From assembly GCA_934141555.1 (NCBI GenBank), contig CAKPCK010000001.1, positions 1 through 64,000 of the forward strand: DNA of 64,000 bases, written 5' to 3'. Position 1 is the stretch's first letter; each line of letters starts with the position of its first letter. The DNA comes from an uncultured Clostridia bacterium (GTDB lineage Bacteria; Bacillota; Clostridia; TANB77; CAG-508). Shown here piece by piece: positions 17,474-25,720 of this stretch. Under the pieces are notes generated by a model. The model ran no database searches and was not told the origin of the DNA. It was given only the letters and a program-made list of their open reading frames with translations. The position numbers and the translations under genes were made by a program.

Positions 17474-19264
17474 ATGTTTAACATTGAAGAACAATTAAAA
17501 ATGTTACCAGATAAACCTGGAGTATATATAATGCATGATGCAGATGACAAAATAATATATGTAGGAAAAGCTGTTAATCTAAAAAGAAGAGTAAAATCTT
17601 ATTTTAGAAAAACAGATAAAACTGAAAGAATAAAAAGAATGGTATCATTAATAGACCATTTTGAATACATAGTTGTTGATAATGAAGCAGAAGCATTAAT
17701 ATTAGAATGTAATTTAATAAAGAAAAATAGACCTAAATTTAATGTATTATTAAAAGATGATAAAACATATCCATATATAAAAATAGATATAAAATCAGAT
17801 TATCCAAATGTGACAATAACAAGAAAAATAATAAATGATGGTTCAAAATATTTTGGACCATATGCAAATCCTGGAGCAGCAAAAGAAATGCTTGATTTTA
17901 TAAAACAAAAATATAAAATTAGACAATGTAAAAATTTCAGGTCTGAAACAAGAGCCTGTTTAAATTATCATATAAATAGATGTTTAGGTCCATGTATGGG
18001 ATATGTTTCAAAAGAAGATTACAGAAAACAAATTGATGAAATAATAGACATCCTTGATGGAAAAGTTGATAAAGTATTAAAAGAACTTGAAAAACAAATG
18101 ATTGAAGAGTCAAGTAAAATGAACTTTGAACAAGCCGCATATATAAGAGATAGAATGTTAGCGATACAAAGAGTTAATGAAAAACAAAAAGTATCAAATA
18201 TAACAGAAAATAATATAGATGTAATAGGAATTGCAAAATCTGAAATTGAGGTATGTGTTGAAATATTTTTTGTTAGAGGAAGCAAAATGGTAGGAAGAGA
18301 ACATTACTTTTTTCAAGACATAAGAGAAATGGAAGACAAAGAAATAATTTCAGGGTTTATCAAACAATATTATATAGATAGTCAAAATTTACCTAATAAA
18401 ATAATGGTAAGAGAAGAACTAGAAGATCAACAAGCAATAGAACAATGGCTAAGTAAAGAAGCTGGAAGAAAAGTAGAAATAAAAGCACCTAAAAAAGGTG
18501 AAAAATTAAGATTTGTAGAGATGGCTGATAATAATGCTAAAATTACGCTTGAAAATAAAGAAAGAGATAGAAGTGAGATTTTAGTTGAATTAAAAGAAGT
18601 ATTGGGATTAGATAAGTTACCAAGAAAAATTGAAACATTTGATATATCAAATATTTCAGGAGAATATATGGTAGCTGGAATGTGTGTAATGGTTGATGGA
18701 ACAATAAAAAGAAACATGTCAAGAAGATTTAAAATAAAAACAGTTTTAACACAAGATGATCCAAAATGTATGCAAGAAGTAGTAACACGCAGGTTAAAAC
18801 ATTCAATTGATAATAGTAGTTCATCAGGCTTTGGAAAGTTACCAGATGCGATATTTGCAGATGGAGGAATTACACAAATAAGAGCAATAAAACAAGCTGT
18901 AAAATCATTAGAATTAGATATTCCTGTATTTGGTATGGTAAAAAATGATAAACACCAAACAAGAGCATTAATAAATGAACAAAGACAAGAATTTGAAATA
19001 TCAGAAAATTTGATGAATTTAATTACAAAATTTCAAGATGAAGTACATGATACAGCAATTTCTTATCATAGAAAATTAAGAGATGAATCAATAACAAAAT
19101 CAGAATTAGATGATATAAAAGGTATTGGTGAAGCAAAGAAAAAAGCATTATTAAAATATTTTGGAAGTGTTGAAAAAATTAGAAATTCTTCAATAGAAGA
19201 ACTTATAAAAGTAAATGGAATTAATAAAGAATTAGCCAAAAATATATTAGAACAATTAAATTAA
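17474..19264 (+). CDS. uvrC: excinuclease ABC subunit C
   Basis: UvrC makes both incisions in nucleotide excision repair. It has 596 residues, a normal length. The N-terminal GIY-YIG nuclease reads G-V-Y-I-M-H and Y-V-G-K-A. Then come the K-F-N-V-L-L-K-D-D-K-T-Y-P-Y-I block, four cysteines in the middle (C-K-N-F...A-C-L-N-Y-H...R-C-L-G-P-C), the UVR motif, the RNase H-like C-terminal nuclease (F-D-I-S-N-I-S-G; D-G-G-I-T-Q) and a tandem helix-hairpin-helix end. uvrA and uvrB are not in the window. Confidence 0.97.
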   Translation: MFNIEEQLKMLPDKPGVYIMHDADDKIIYVGKAVNLKRRVKSYFRKTDKTERIKRMVSLIDHFEYIVVDNEAEALILECNLIKKNRPKFNVLLKDDKTYPYIKIDIKSDYPNVTITRKIINDGSKYFGPYANPGAAKEMLDFIKQKYKIRQCKNFRSETRACLNYHINRCLGPCMGYVSKEDYRKQIDEIIDILDGKVDKVLKELEKQMIEESSKMNFEQAAYIRDRMLAIQRVNEKQKVSNITENNIDVIGIAKSEIEVCVEIFFVRGSKMVGREHYFFQDIREMEDKEIISGFIKQYYIDSQNLPNKIMVREELEDQQAIEQWLSKEAGRKVEIKAPKKGEKLRFVEMADNNAKITLENKERDRSEILVELKEVLGLDKLPRKIETFDISNISGEYMVAGMCVMVDGTIKRNMSRRFKIKTVLTQDDPKCMQEVVTRRLKHSIDNSSSSGFGKLPDAIFADGGITQIRAIKQAVKSLELDIPVFGMVKNDKHQTRALINEQRQEFEISENLMNLITKFQDEVHDTAISYHRKLRDESITKSELDDIKGIGEAKKKALLKYFGSVEKIRNSSIEELIKVNGINKELAKNILEQLN

Positions 19265-19368
19265 TAAAAATTTGTAATATATTGCGATGAAAATAGAAAG
19301 TAAATTATGAATATTTAGAAAAATTTCACATATAAATATTAAGGACAAGTATTTTGGGAGGTTTGTAT

Positions 19369-19494
19369 ATGAAATTTTTGAAAAAACATAAGATGCTTTC
19401 TTTTATTATGGCAACATTTATTGTTCTATCAGGTGCTAATTTTATTATGATTTATGAATTAGTAAAAATTGGAGTAAAATTAGCAACATTATGA
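19369..19494 (+). CDS. 41-residue single-pass membrane peptide
   Basis: A small gene with a strong GGGAGG site seven bases before the ATG. The peptide has a basic N-terminus (M-K-F-L-K-K-H-K), one hydrophobic helix, and a short hydrophobic tail containing I-Y-E-L-V-K-I-G-V-K. The positive-inside rule places the N-terminus in the cytoplasm. It lies alone between uvrC and the MazG-like gene. I do not recognise a family. Confidence 0.65.
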   Translation: MKFLKKHKMLSFIMATFIVLSGANFIMIYELVKIGVKLATL

Positions 19495-19580
19495 AAATTA
19501 GATTGACATTAAAAAGTAAAAGTGATAAATTAAATATGTAAGTTGGAAGTTCCACTAAGTCTTTGAAGGGGGTAACTTAT

Positions 19581-19880
19581 ATGACTTTACAAGAACTGCA
19601 AAAAGAAATTTTCGAAAACAAAAAACGGCATGGTTTTAACACAACAGATATGAATGAAGAATTTTGTCATCTTATTGCAGAAGTCGGAGAAGCATATGAT
19701 GCTTGGTTCAGAGGAAAAGACACATTTGCAGAAGAACTTGCAGATGTAGCAATTTTCATGTTGGGGATTGCTGAAATGAAAGGCATTGATCTTCAAAAAG
19801 AAATTGAAAGAAAAGAAAAAATCAATGAAAGCAGAGAATGTGTTACTAATGAATTAGGCCACCGTGTACACAAAACATAA
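19581..19880 (+). CDS. MazG-like nucleotide pyrophosphohydrolase
   Basis: A 99-residue single-domain protein of the all-alpha NTP pyrophosphohydrolase superfamily (MazG/dUTPase-like), which hydrolyses non-canonical nucleoside triphosphates. The metal-binding pattern is E-E-F-C-H-L-I-A-E-V-G-E-A and later E-E-L-A-D-V-A. The start at ATG 19581 is set by AAGGGGG eight bases upstream. Base composition is somewhat higher in GC than the neighbours (CGG, GTC and CAC codons), which suggests fairly recent acquisition. A long-stem terminator follows. Confidence 0.82.
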   Translation: MTLQELQKEIFENKKRHGFNTTDMNEEFCHLIAEVGEAYDAWFRGKDTFAEELADVAIFMLGIAEMKGIDLQKEIERKEKINESRECVTNELGHRVHKT

Positions 19881-19886
19881 ATATAA

Positions 19887-19935
19887 GAGCATTATTTTTT
19901 GATAAAAATTTATCGAAAAATAGTGCTCATTTTAT
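19887..19935 (+). terminator. intrinsic terminator
   Basis: A 20-bp stem with two G-U pairs (19887-19906 with 19909-19928) and a T-rich tail. Confidence 0.85.
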
Positions 19936-19970
19936 TTTTCTATATCATAAAATATTTTAGGAGGATAAGG

Positions 19971-20816
19971 TTGAAAATGAGAGGATTATGTTTTTGTGGA
20001 GGAGGTATAAAAGCCGCATCACACATAGGTGCACTTAAAGCATTAGAAGAAAAAAATATAAAATTTGATTGTGTATCTGGTGCATCATCTGGAAGTATTA
20101 TAGCTACATTATATGCACTTGGATATAATAGTGATGAAATGTGGAAAATGTTTCAAAAATATTATAAAAGAATAAAATATGCAGAATGGAAGCAAATATT
20201 CAAATTGATTTTAGGGTTATTATTTAAAGGTGAATTAGTAATTGATGGTTTAAATAGTGGAAAAAGTATTGAAAAAATAATGAATGAAATATGTAGAAAG
20301 AGTCATATTGAAAATATAAATCAAATAAAAATGCCATTATTTATTTCTATGGTAGATTTACAAACAGGAACTGTATATATTGCATCATCTAATGAAAATA
20401 GAACACAATTATTAGATGATACTCAATATATAACAGATATACCTATAAGTACAGCTGTAAGAGCAAGTTGCAGTTTTCCAGTAGTATTTTCTCCTTGTAA
20501 ATTTGAAAATATACAATTAATAGATGGAGGAACTCGCGAGAATCTACCTTGGAAATGTTTGAGAGATATTGGTGCAGATGAAATTATAGGAATATGTTTT
20601 GAAACAATTCATAAAAAAGAATGTTGTAAAAATATTATAGAAGTTGCAACTAGAGCAATGGAACTACAAGGAAGGGAATTATCAGCATATGAAAAAAATG
20701 GAATTGATAAATTAATAACAATTAATTTGAAAAAAACATCTTTGCTAGATTCTGAAAATATTTATGAATTATATAAACAAGGATATATGCAAGCAAAAAA
20801 ATACCTTGAAAAATAA
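19971..20816 (+). CDS. patatin-like phospholipase (RssA-type)
   Basis: A serine acyl hydrolase with the patatin layout: oxyanion loop C-G-G-G-I-K-A-A-S-H-I-G, nucleophile elbow G-A-S-S-G-S, and the second catalytic residue in I-D-G-G-T-R-E-N. Such bacterial proteins hydrolyse phospholipids or other acyl esters; the substrate is unknown. AGGAGG (19959-19964) favours the TTG at 19971 as the start, with the ATG at 19977 as the alternative; the longer frame runs back through the terminator of the upstream gene. Confidence 0.88.
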   Translation: MKMRGLCFCGGGIKAASHIGALKALEEKNIKFDCVSGASSGSIIATLYALGYNSDEMWKMFQKYYKRIKYAEWKQIFKLILGLLFKGELVIDGLNSGKSIEKIMNEICRKSHIENINQIKMPLFISMVDLQTGTVYIASSNENRTQLLDDTQYITDIPISTAVRASCSFPVVFSPCKFENIQLIDGGTRENLPWKCLRDIGADEIIGICFETIHKKECCKNIIEVATRAMELQGRELSAYEKNGIDKLITINLKKTSLLDSENIYELYKQGYMQAKKYLEK

Positions 20817-20834
20817 GGAAAAATATAGTATAAT
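20806..20834 (+). promoter_or_regulatory. sigma-A promoter of the RlmI-like methyltransferase gene
   Basis: TTGAAA (20806-20811), a 17-base spacer and TATAAT (20829-20834). The -35 lies inside the end of the patatin gene. Confidence 0.7.
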
Positions 20835-20867
20835 TGCAAAAGAAAAAATAGAAAGAGAAGGTAATAT

Positions 20868-21731
20868 ATGAATATAGCAAATAATTGGAATGATTATAAA
20901 ATATTAGACATGGCAGACGGACAAAAATTAGAAAAATGGGGAGATGTAATATTATCAAGACCAGATCCACAAATAATATGGAAAGACAAATCATACCCAG
21001 AAAAATGGAAAAATATAAATGCAACATATCATAGAAGTAAAACAGGTGGAGGAGCTTGGGAATACAATAAAAAAATGCCACAACAATGGCAAATAAAATA
21101 TAAAGATTTAACATTTAATATAAAACCAATGGGATTTAAACATACTGGTCTATTTCCAGAGCAAGCTGTTAATTGGGATTGGATGATGGATAAAATAAAA
21201 AATGCGAAAAGGGAAATAAAAGTATTAAATTTATTTGCATATACAGGAGGAGCAACAGTAGCTTGTAGTGCAGCAGGTGCATCAGTTTGTCATGTTGATA
21301 GTTCAAAAGGAATGGTAACATGGGCAAAAGAAAATATAGCATCATCAGGGTTAGCTGAAAGACCAGTAAGATATATAATAGATGATGTTGTGAAATTTGT
21401 TAATCGTGAAATACGTAGAGGAAATAAATATGATGCAATAATAATGGATCCACCATCATATGGAAGAGGTGCAAATGGAGAAGTTTGGCAATTTGAAAAT
21501 AATATTTATGATTTGGTAGAATTATGTACAAAAGTATTATCAGATAATCCATTATTTTTCTTGATAAATTCATATACTACAGGAATTTCAAGTAAAGTTC
21601 TAGAAAATATATTAAATTTAACTGTTAATAAAGAACATAATGGAAAAGTTTCTTCAGGAGAAATTGGATTGCCAATGGAAAATTCAAAATTGGTGTTACC
21701 TTGTGGAATATATGGTCGTTGGGAGAAATAA
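20868..21731 (+). CDS. class I SAM-dependent methyltransferase (RlmI/PF10672-like)
   Basis: A 287-residue methyltransferase resembling the catalytic part of the rRNA cytosine methyltransferase RlmI. The SAM-binding motif I is L-N-L-F-A-Y-T-G-G-A, the acidic motif II is C-H-V-D-S-S, and the catalytic motif IV is D-P-P-S-Y-G-R-G. The N-terminal PUA domain of RlmI is absent; in its place is a Trp-rich stretch. The next gene, a pseudouridine synthase, begins one base after the stop, so both probably modify RNA. Confidence 0.87.
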   Translation: MNIANNWNDYKILDMADGQKLEKWGDVILSRPDPQIIWKDKSYPEKWKNINATYHRSKTGGGAWEYNKKMPQQWQIKYKDLTFNIKPMGFKHTGLFPEQAVNWDWMMDKIKNAKREIKVLNLFAYTGGATVACSAAGASVCHVDSSKGMVTWAKENIASSGLAERPVRYIIDDVVKFVNREIRRGNKYDAIIMDPPSYGRGANGEVWQFENNIYDLVELCTKVLSDNPLFFLINSYTTGISSKVLENILNLTVNKEHNGKVSSGEIGLPMENSKLVLPCGIYGRWEK

Positions 21732-21732
21732 T

Positions 21733-22419
21733 ATGAATAAATTAAATGTAATATATGAAGACAATCACATAATAGTTGTAGAAAAGCAACCAAATATTCC
21801 ATCACAAGCAGACAAAACAGAAGATATAGATATGCTTACAATTATAAAAGAATATATAAAAGAAAAATATAATAAACCAGGAAATGTTTATTTAGGATTA
21901 GTTCATAGGCTAGATAGACCTGTTGGTGGAGTTATGGTATTTGCAAAAACATCAAAAGCGGCATCAAGATTAAGTGATCAAGTAAGAGAAAAAATATTTA
22001 AAAAGAAATATTTAGCTGTTGTAGATGGAAAGTTTGAGCAAAATAAAGGGACTTTAGAAGATTATTTATATAAAGATGAAAGAAATAATATAAGTAAAGT
22101 TGTAAATAAAGATAAGAAAAATGCTAAATTAGCTAAACTAGACTATGAAGTTTTAGCATATAATGAAGTGAAGAATTTATCATTAGTAAGAGTAAACTTA
22201 CATACAGGTAGACATCACCAAATAAGAGTACAATTATCACATGCAGGACATAGCATATTTGGAGATCAAAAATATGGAACAAGAGGGCAAGGAAAACAAA
22301 TAGCATTATGGGCTTATGAACTTACAATAGAACATCCAATAACAAAGGAAGAAATGACATTTAAATGTTTGCCAGAAAGTAATGGAACTTGGTGTATTTT
22401 AAGAGATGTTAATATATAA
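21733..22419 (+). CDS. RluA-family pseudouridine synthase
   Basis: A pseudouridine synthase without an S4 domain, 228 residues from ATG 21733, set by GGGAG seven bases upstream. Catalytic motif II is H-R-L-D-R-P-V-G-G with the nucleophilic aspartate, and motif III is L-H-T-G-R-H-H-Q-I-R-V-Q. Close relatives act on 23S rRNA or tRNA; the exact uridine cannot be told. It is coupled to the methyltransferase gene just upstream. Confidence 0.92.
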   Translation: MNKLNVIYEDNHIIVVEKQPNIPSQADKTEDIDMLTIIKEYIKEKYNKPGNVYLGLVHRLDRPVGGVMVFAKTSKAASRLSDQVREKIFKKKYLAVVDGKFEQNKGTLEDYLYKDERNNISKVVNKDKKNAKLAKLDYEVLAYNEVKNLSLVRVNLHTGRHHQIRVQLSHAGHSIFGDQKYGTRGQGKQIALWAYELTIEHPITKEEMTFKCLPESNGTWCILRDVNI

Positions 22420-22449
22420 GAGATAGAATGATAAAATAGAATCAAAGTA

Positions 22450-22478
22450 TTGATTTTTCACACTTTTTAGAGTATAAT
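22450..22478 (+). promoter_or_regulatory. sigma-A promoter of alaS
   Basis: TTGATT (22450-22455), a 17-base spacer and TATAAT (22473-22478). The leader of about 35 bases has no room for a T-box. Confidence 0.75.
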
Positions 22479-22518
22479 AAAATCCGTAAAAAGTGGAATT
22501 AGATAGGAGAAAAATAAA

Positions 22519-24273
22519 ATGAAAGCAATAGAAATAAGAAATAAATATTTAAACTTTTTTAAAAAACATGGACATGTTGTAATACCATCAGCACCATTAA
22601 TACCAGAAAATGATCCATCAGTATTATTTACAACAGCTGGAATGCAACCATTAGTACCATATCTATTAGGAGAACCACATCCGGCAGGAACAAGACTTAC
22701 AGATTATCAAAAATGTGTAAGAACAAATGATATTGATGAAGTTGGAGATAATAGACATTTAACATATTTTGAAATGCTAGGAAATTGGTCATTAGGAGAT
22801 TATTTTAAAGAAGAATCAATCCAAATGAGTTATGATTTCTTAACAAAAGAATTAGGAATACCAGTTGAAAAATTATCAGTAACATGTTTTGCTGGAGATG
22901 AAGATTGTGCAAGAGATGAAGTAACAGCATCATGTTGGAAAAAAGCAGGAATTCCAGAAGAAAGAATATATTATTTTGGAAAAGATGACAACTGGTGGAT
23001 AGCAGGTGAAACAGGACCATGTGGACCAGATACAGAAATGTTTTTTGATACAGGAAAGCCAAAATGTTCACCAGAATGTAATCCATCATGTGGATGTGGA
23101 AAATATGTTGAAATTTGGAACAATGTATTTATGGAATTCTATAAAGATGAAAATGGTAAATATTCAAAATTAAAACAACACAATGTTGATACAGGTTTAG
23201 GACTAGAAAGAATGACAATGTTGTTAGAGGGAAAAGAAACACCATTTGAAACAGAATTGTTTGCACCAATTATGGACAAACTAGTAGAGTTACAAAAAGT
23301 AGATAATATAGCAAGTAGAAGAATTGTAGCAGAACATTTACGTTCAAGTATGATGATAATATGTGATGGTGGAAGACCAAGCAATGTTGACAGAGGATAT
23401 ATATTAAGAAGATTAATTCGTAGAATGGTAAGACATATGAATAAACTTCAAATATCATTAGATGAATTATTAACACTAATAGATATAAATGTTGAAAACT
23501 TAAAAGAAATGTATCCAGCACTTGAAGCAAATAAAGAAATAATAAAAAATGTAATCTTAGAAGAAAAAGATAAATTTGTAAAAACACTTGAAAAAGGTGA
23601 AAAAGAATTTGCAAAAGAAGTTGGACAAGTTAAAGAACAAGGTGAAAACATAGTACCAGGTAAAGTTGTATTTAGATTATATGATACTTATGGATTCCCA
23701 CCAGAAGTTACAGAAGAACTTGCTACAGAAAATGGAATGAAAATAGATAAAGAAGGATTTGATAAACTCTTTAAAGAACACCAAGAAAAATCAAGAGCTG
23801 GTTCAGAACAAAAATTCAAAGGTGGATTAGCATCAACAGGAGAAATGGAAACAAAATATCATACAGCAACACATTTATTAAATGCAGCATTGAAACAAGT
23901 ATTAGGAGCACATGTACATCAAAGAGGAAGTAATATAACTGCTGAAAGAATGAGATTTGACTTTTCACATCCAGCAAAAATGACAGATGAAGAAAAACAA
24001 AAAACAGAAGACTTAGTAAATGAATGGATAAAAGAAGCAATTCCAGTAGAGCATTTAGAAATGAAAAAAGATGATGCAATAAAAATGGGAGCAGAAGCAA
24101 TGTTTATTGAGAAATATGGTGATATAGTTTCTGTTTACAAAATAGGAGATGTTTCAATTGAATTATGTGGAGGACCTCATGTTTCAAATACATCTGAATT
24201 AGGACATTTCAAAATAAAGAAAGAAGAATCAAGTTCTTCAGGAATTAGAAGAATTAAGGCTATATTAGACTAA
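22519..24273 (+). CDS. alaS: alanine--tRNA ligase, short form
   Basis: Charges tRNA-Ala. It has 584 residues, against about 870 in the usual enzyme. The class II catalytic domain is complete (F-T-T-A-G-M-Q-P; R-H-L-T-Y-F-E-M-L-G-N-W-S). After E-H-Q-E-K-S-R-A about 100 residues of the beta-barrel that normally precedes the editing domain are missing, and the chain goes straight to H-T-A-T-H-L-L. The editing zinc ligands H-x-x-x-H and C-G-G-P-H are kept. The C-Ala domain is absent. This matches the known short AlaRS group (CDD PRK01584), so it is not a frameshift product. Confidence 0.95.
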   Translation: MKAIEIRNKYLNFFKKHGHVVIPSAPLIPENDPSVLFTTAGMQPLVPYLLGEPHPAGTRLTDYQKCVRTNDIDEVGDNRHLTYFEMLGNWSLGDYFKEESIQMSYDFLTKELGIPVEKLSVTCFAGDEDCARDEVTASCWKKAGIPEERIYYFGKDDNWWIAGETGPCGPDTEMFFDTGKPKCSPECNPSCGCGKYVEIWNNVFMEFYKDENGKYSKLKQHNVDTGLGLERMTMLLEGKETPFETELFAPIMDKLVELQKVDNIASRRIVAEHLRSSMMIICDGGRPSNVDRGYILRRLIRRMVRHMNKLQISLDELLTLIDINVENLKEMYPALEANKEIIKNVILEEKDKFVKTLEKGEKEFAKEVGQVKEQGENIVPGKVVFRLYDTYGFPPEVTEELATENGMKIDKEGFDKLFKEHQEKSRAGSEQKFKGGLASTGEMETKYHTATHLLNAALKQVLGAHVHQRGSNITAERMRFDFSHPAKMTDEEKQKTEDLVNEWIKEAIPVEHLEMKKDDAIKMGAEAMFIEKYGDIVSVYKIGDVSIELCGGPHVSNTSELGHFKIKKEESSSSGIRRIKAILD

Positions 24274-24295
24274 TTTATAAGATAATAAGATTTTA

Positions 24296-24373
24296 AAAAT
24301 ATAACTATTGAATAAAGCAAAGGCCTATAGGAATGACCATAGCTATGTTTTTGCTATGAAATAGTTATATTTT
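24296..24373 (+). ncRNA. unassigned structured intergenic RNA or long-loop terminator
   Basis: A 14-bp perfect outer stem (24296-24309 with 24360-24373) encloses about 50 bases that can form an AGCAAA/TTTGCT pairing and a hairpin CTATAGG, AATGA, CCATAG. A T-rich stretch follows. It stands between alaS and the HIT gene. I could not match it to a riboswitch class; it may simply be the alaS terminator. Confidence 0.45.
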
Positions 24374-24407
24374 CAAAAGTAATTTTTTATAAGAAGGAGA
24401 TAAAGCA

Positions 24408-24755
24408 ATGGAAGAAAATTGTTTATTTTGCAGAATTATAAAAGGAGAAATACCATCAAACAAAGTATATGAAGATGAAGATGTATTAGCATTCAAAGAT
24501 ATAAATCCAGCAGCACCAATACATGTATTAGTAATACCAAAAAAGCATATAACATCACTTGCAACAATGGAAGATGGAGATGAAAAAGTAATTTCAAAAA
24601 TATACAAAGTTATTAATGAAATTGCAGAAAAGCAAGGATTTAAGGAAAAAGGATATAGAGTAATTGTAAATTGTGGTGAAGATGGTGGACAAGAAGTAGG
24701 ACATTTACATTTTCATTTGTTAGCAGGTAAAAAACTTGGAGAAAAAATAGTATAA
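24408..24755 (+). CDS. hinT: HIT family nucleotide-binding protein
   Basis: A 115-residue histidine-triad protein. N-terminal C-L-F-C-R-I-I-K-G-E-I-P-S and the C-terminal triad V-G-H-L-H-F-H-L-L are typical of HinT/PKCI-like purine nucleoside phosphoramidases. AAGGAG precedes the ATG. It is usually a housekeeping gene; here it sits alone between hairpins. Confidence 0.94.
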   Translation: MEENCLFCRIIKGEIPSNKVYEDEDVLAFKDINPAAPIHVLVIPKKHITSLATMEDGDEKVISKIYKVINEIAEKQGFKEKGYRVIVNCGEDGGQEVGHLHFHLLAGKKLGEKIV

Positions 24756-24789
24756 ATTTACTAAAATGGCTATCTTTTTTTTAGTAAAT
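24756..24789 (+). terminator. probable terminator
   Basis: An 11-bp perfect stem ATTTACTAAAA / TTTTAGTAAAT with a T-rich loop directly after the HIT stop codon. There is no T run after the stem, so it is weaker evidence than others. Confidence 0.5.
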
Positions 24790-24863
24790 ATGGTATAATA
24801 AATTTATAGGTTAAAACGTAAATTTATTATATAAGAAAATTATAATTGAAAGGGATGGTACAT

Positions 24864-25574
24864 ATGAATAGTAAATATAGTACATTTTTGACAGTTTTAT
24901 TAATAATTATTATAGTTGCAATAGTCGGAATAATTGGATTTTTAGGATATAAATTTATATCAAGTGAAAATAGCAAAAAAGAAGCAGAGGATTTTGCAGA
25001 TTCTTGGAATGAAAATATAAACAAAGATGATAAAAAAGACAATCCAACAACAAGTACTGATACTAATATAGATGTGACAGAACCTGAACAAACAGAAACA
25101 ACAAAGACAGAATCTACATCAAGTACTGGCGAAGGAATGAAATATAACGGATTTTTAACTGCTGGAAAAATTGAAATACCAGTAACAGGATTAAAAACAC
25201 CAATAATATCATATTCAGAATATTCTAAATCATCATTAGAAACATCAGTATGTGTAGTTTATTCAACAACAGGAGAAGAAAATACACAAGGAAGTGGAAT
25301 AAATAAACCTGGTAATACAGTAATAGCAGGTCATAACTATAGAAATAGTAGATTTTTCTCAAATAATAAAAAGCTAAATATAGGTGATAAAATTTATATT
25401 ACAGATTTAGAAGGAAAGAGAATGACATATACAATTTATAATAAATTTGAAACAGATGATACAGATACAGAATATATGACAAGAGATACACAAGGTGCAG
25501 TTGAAATTTCATTAACAACATGTACAGATGATAGTAAAGCACGTTTAATTATTTTAGCTAAAGCAGATGTATAA
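24864..25574 (+). CDS. sortase (class D-like)
   Basis: A 236-residue membrane-anchored transpeptidase. It has an N-terminal transmembrane helix, a long Thr/Glu/Asp-rich linker (about residues 45-90), and a sortase beta-barrel with catalytic H157 (A-G-H-N-Y), C220 (L-T-T-C) and R227. ATG 24864 has AAAGGGA eight bases upstream. No LPxTG-type substrate lies in the window, so it is a stand-alone housekeeping-type sortase or its substrates are elsewhere. Confidence 0.9.
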   Translation: MNSKYSTFLTVLLIIIIVAIVGIIGFLGYKFISSENSKKEAEDFADSWNENINKDDKKDNPTTSTDTNIDVTEPEQTETTKTESTSSTGEGMKYNGFLTAGKIEIPVTGLKTPIISYSEYSKSSLETSVCVVYSTTGEENTQGSGINKPGNTVIAGHNYRNSRFFSNNKKLNIGDKIYITDLEGKRMTYTIYNKFETDDTDTEYMTRDTQGAVEISLTTCTDDSKARLIILAKADV

Positions 25575-25596
25575 TAAAAATAAAGATAATAAATAT

Positions 25597-25630
25597 GGGA
25601 TAGAAATTTTGTTTCTATCCTATTTTTTAT
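25597..25630 (+). terminator. intrinsic terminator
   Basis: GGATAGAAA, a five-base loop and TTTCTATCC, then TATTTTTTATTT, after the sortase gene. Confidence 0.9.
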
Positions 25631-25720
25631 TTGATAAAAATATGTTACTAATATAGAAATTTTTTATTAACAATGATATAATCAAAATGAAAATTTTACA
25701 TTAGGAGGAAAATTGAAGCC

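Noticed and set aside
22420..22518. T-box leader before alaS
   Set aside because: Only about 100 bases, already filled by a promoter and a short leader; no T-box sequence.
22519..24273. Truncated or frameshifted alaS pseudogene
   Set aside because: The catalytic and editing motifs are intact and the short layout is a known family type.
24296..24373. c-di-GMP-I riboswitch
   Set aside because: A GCAAA segment is present but the conserved GACGCAAAGC partner is missing.
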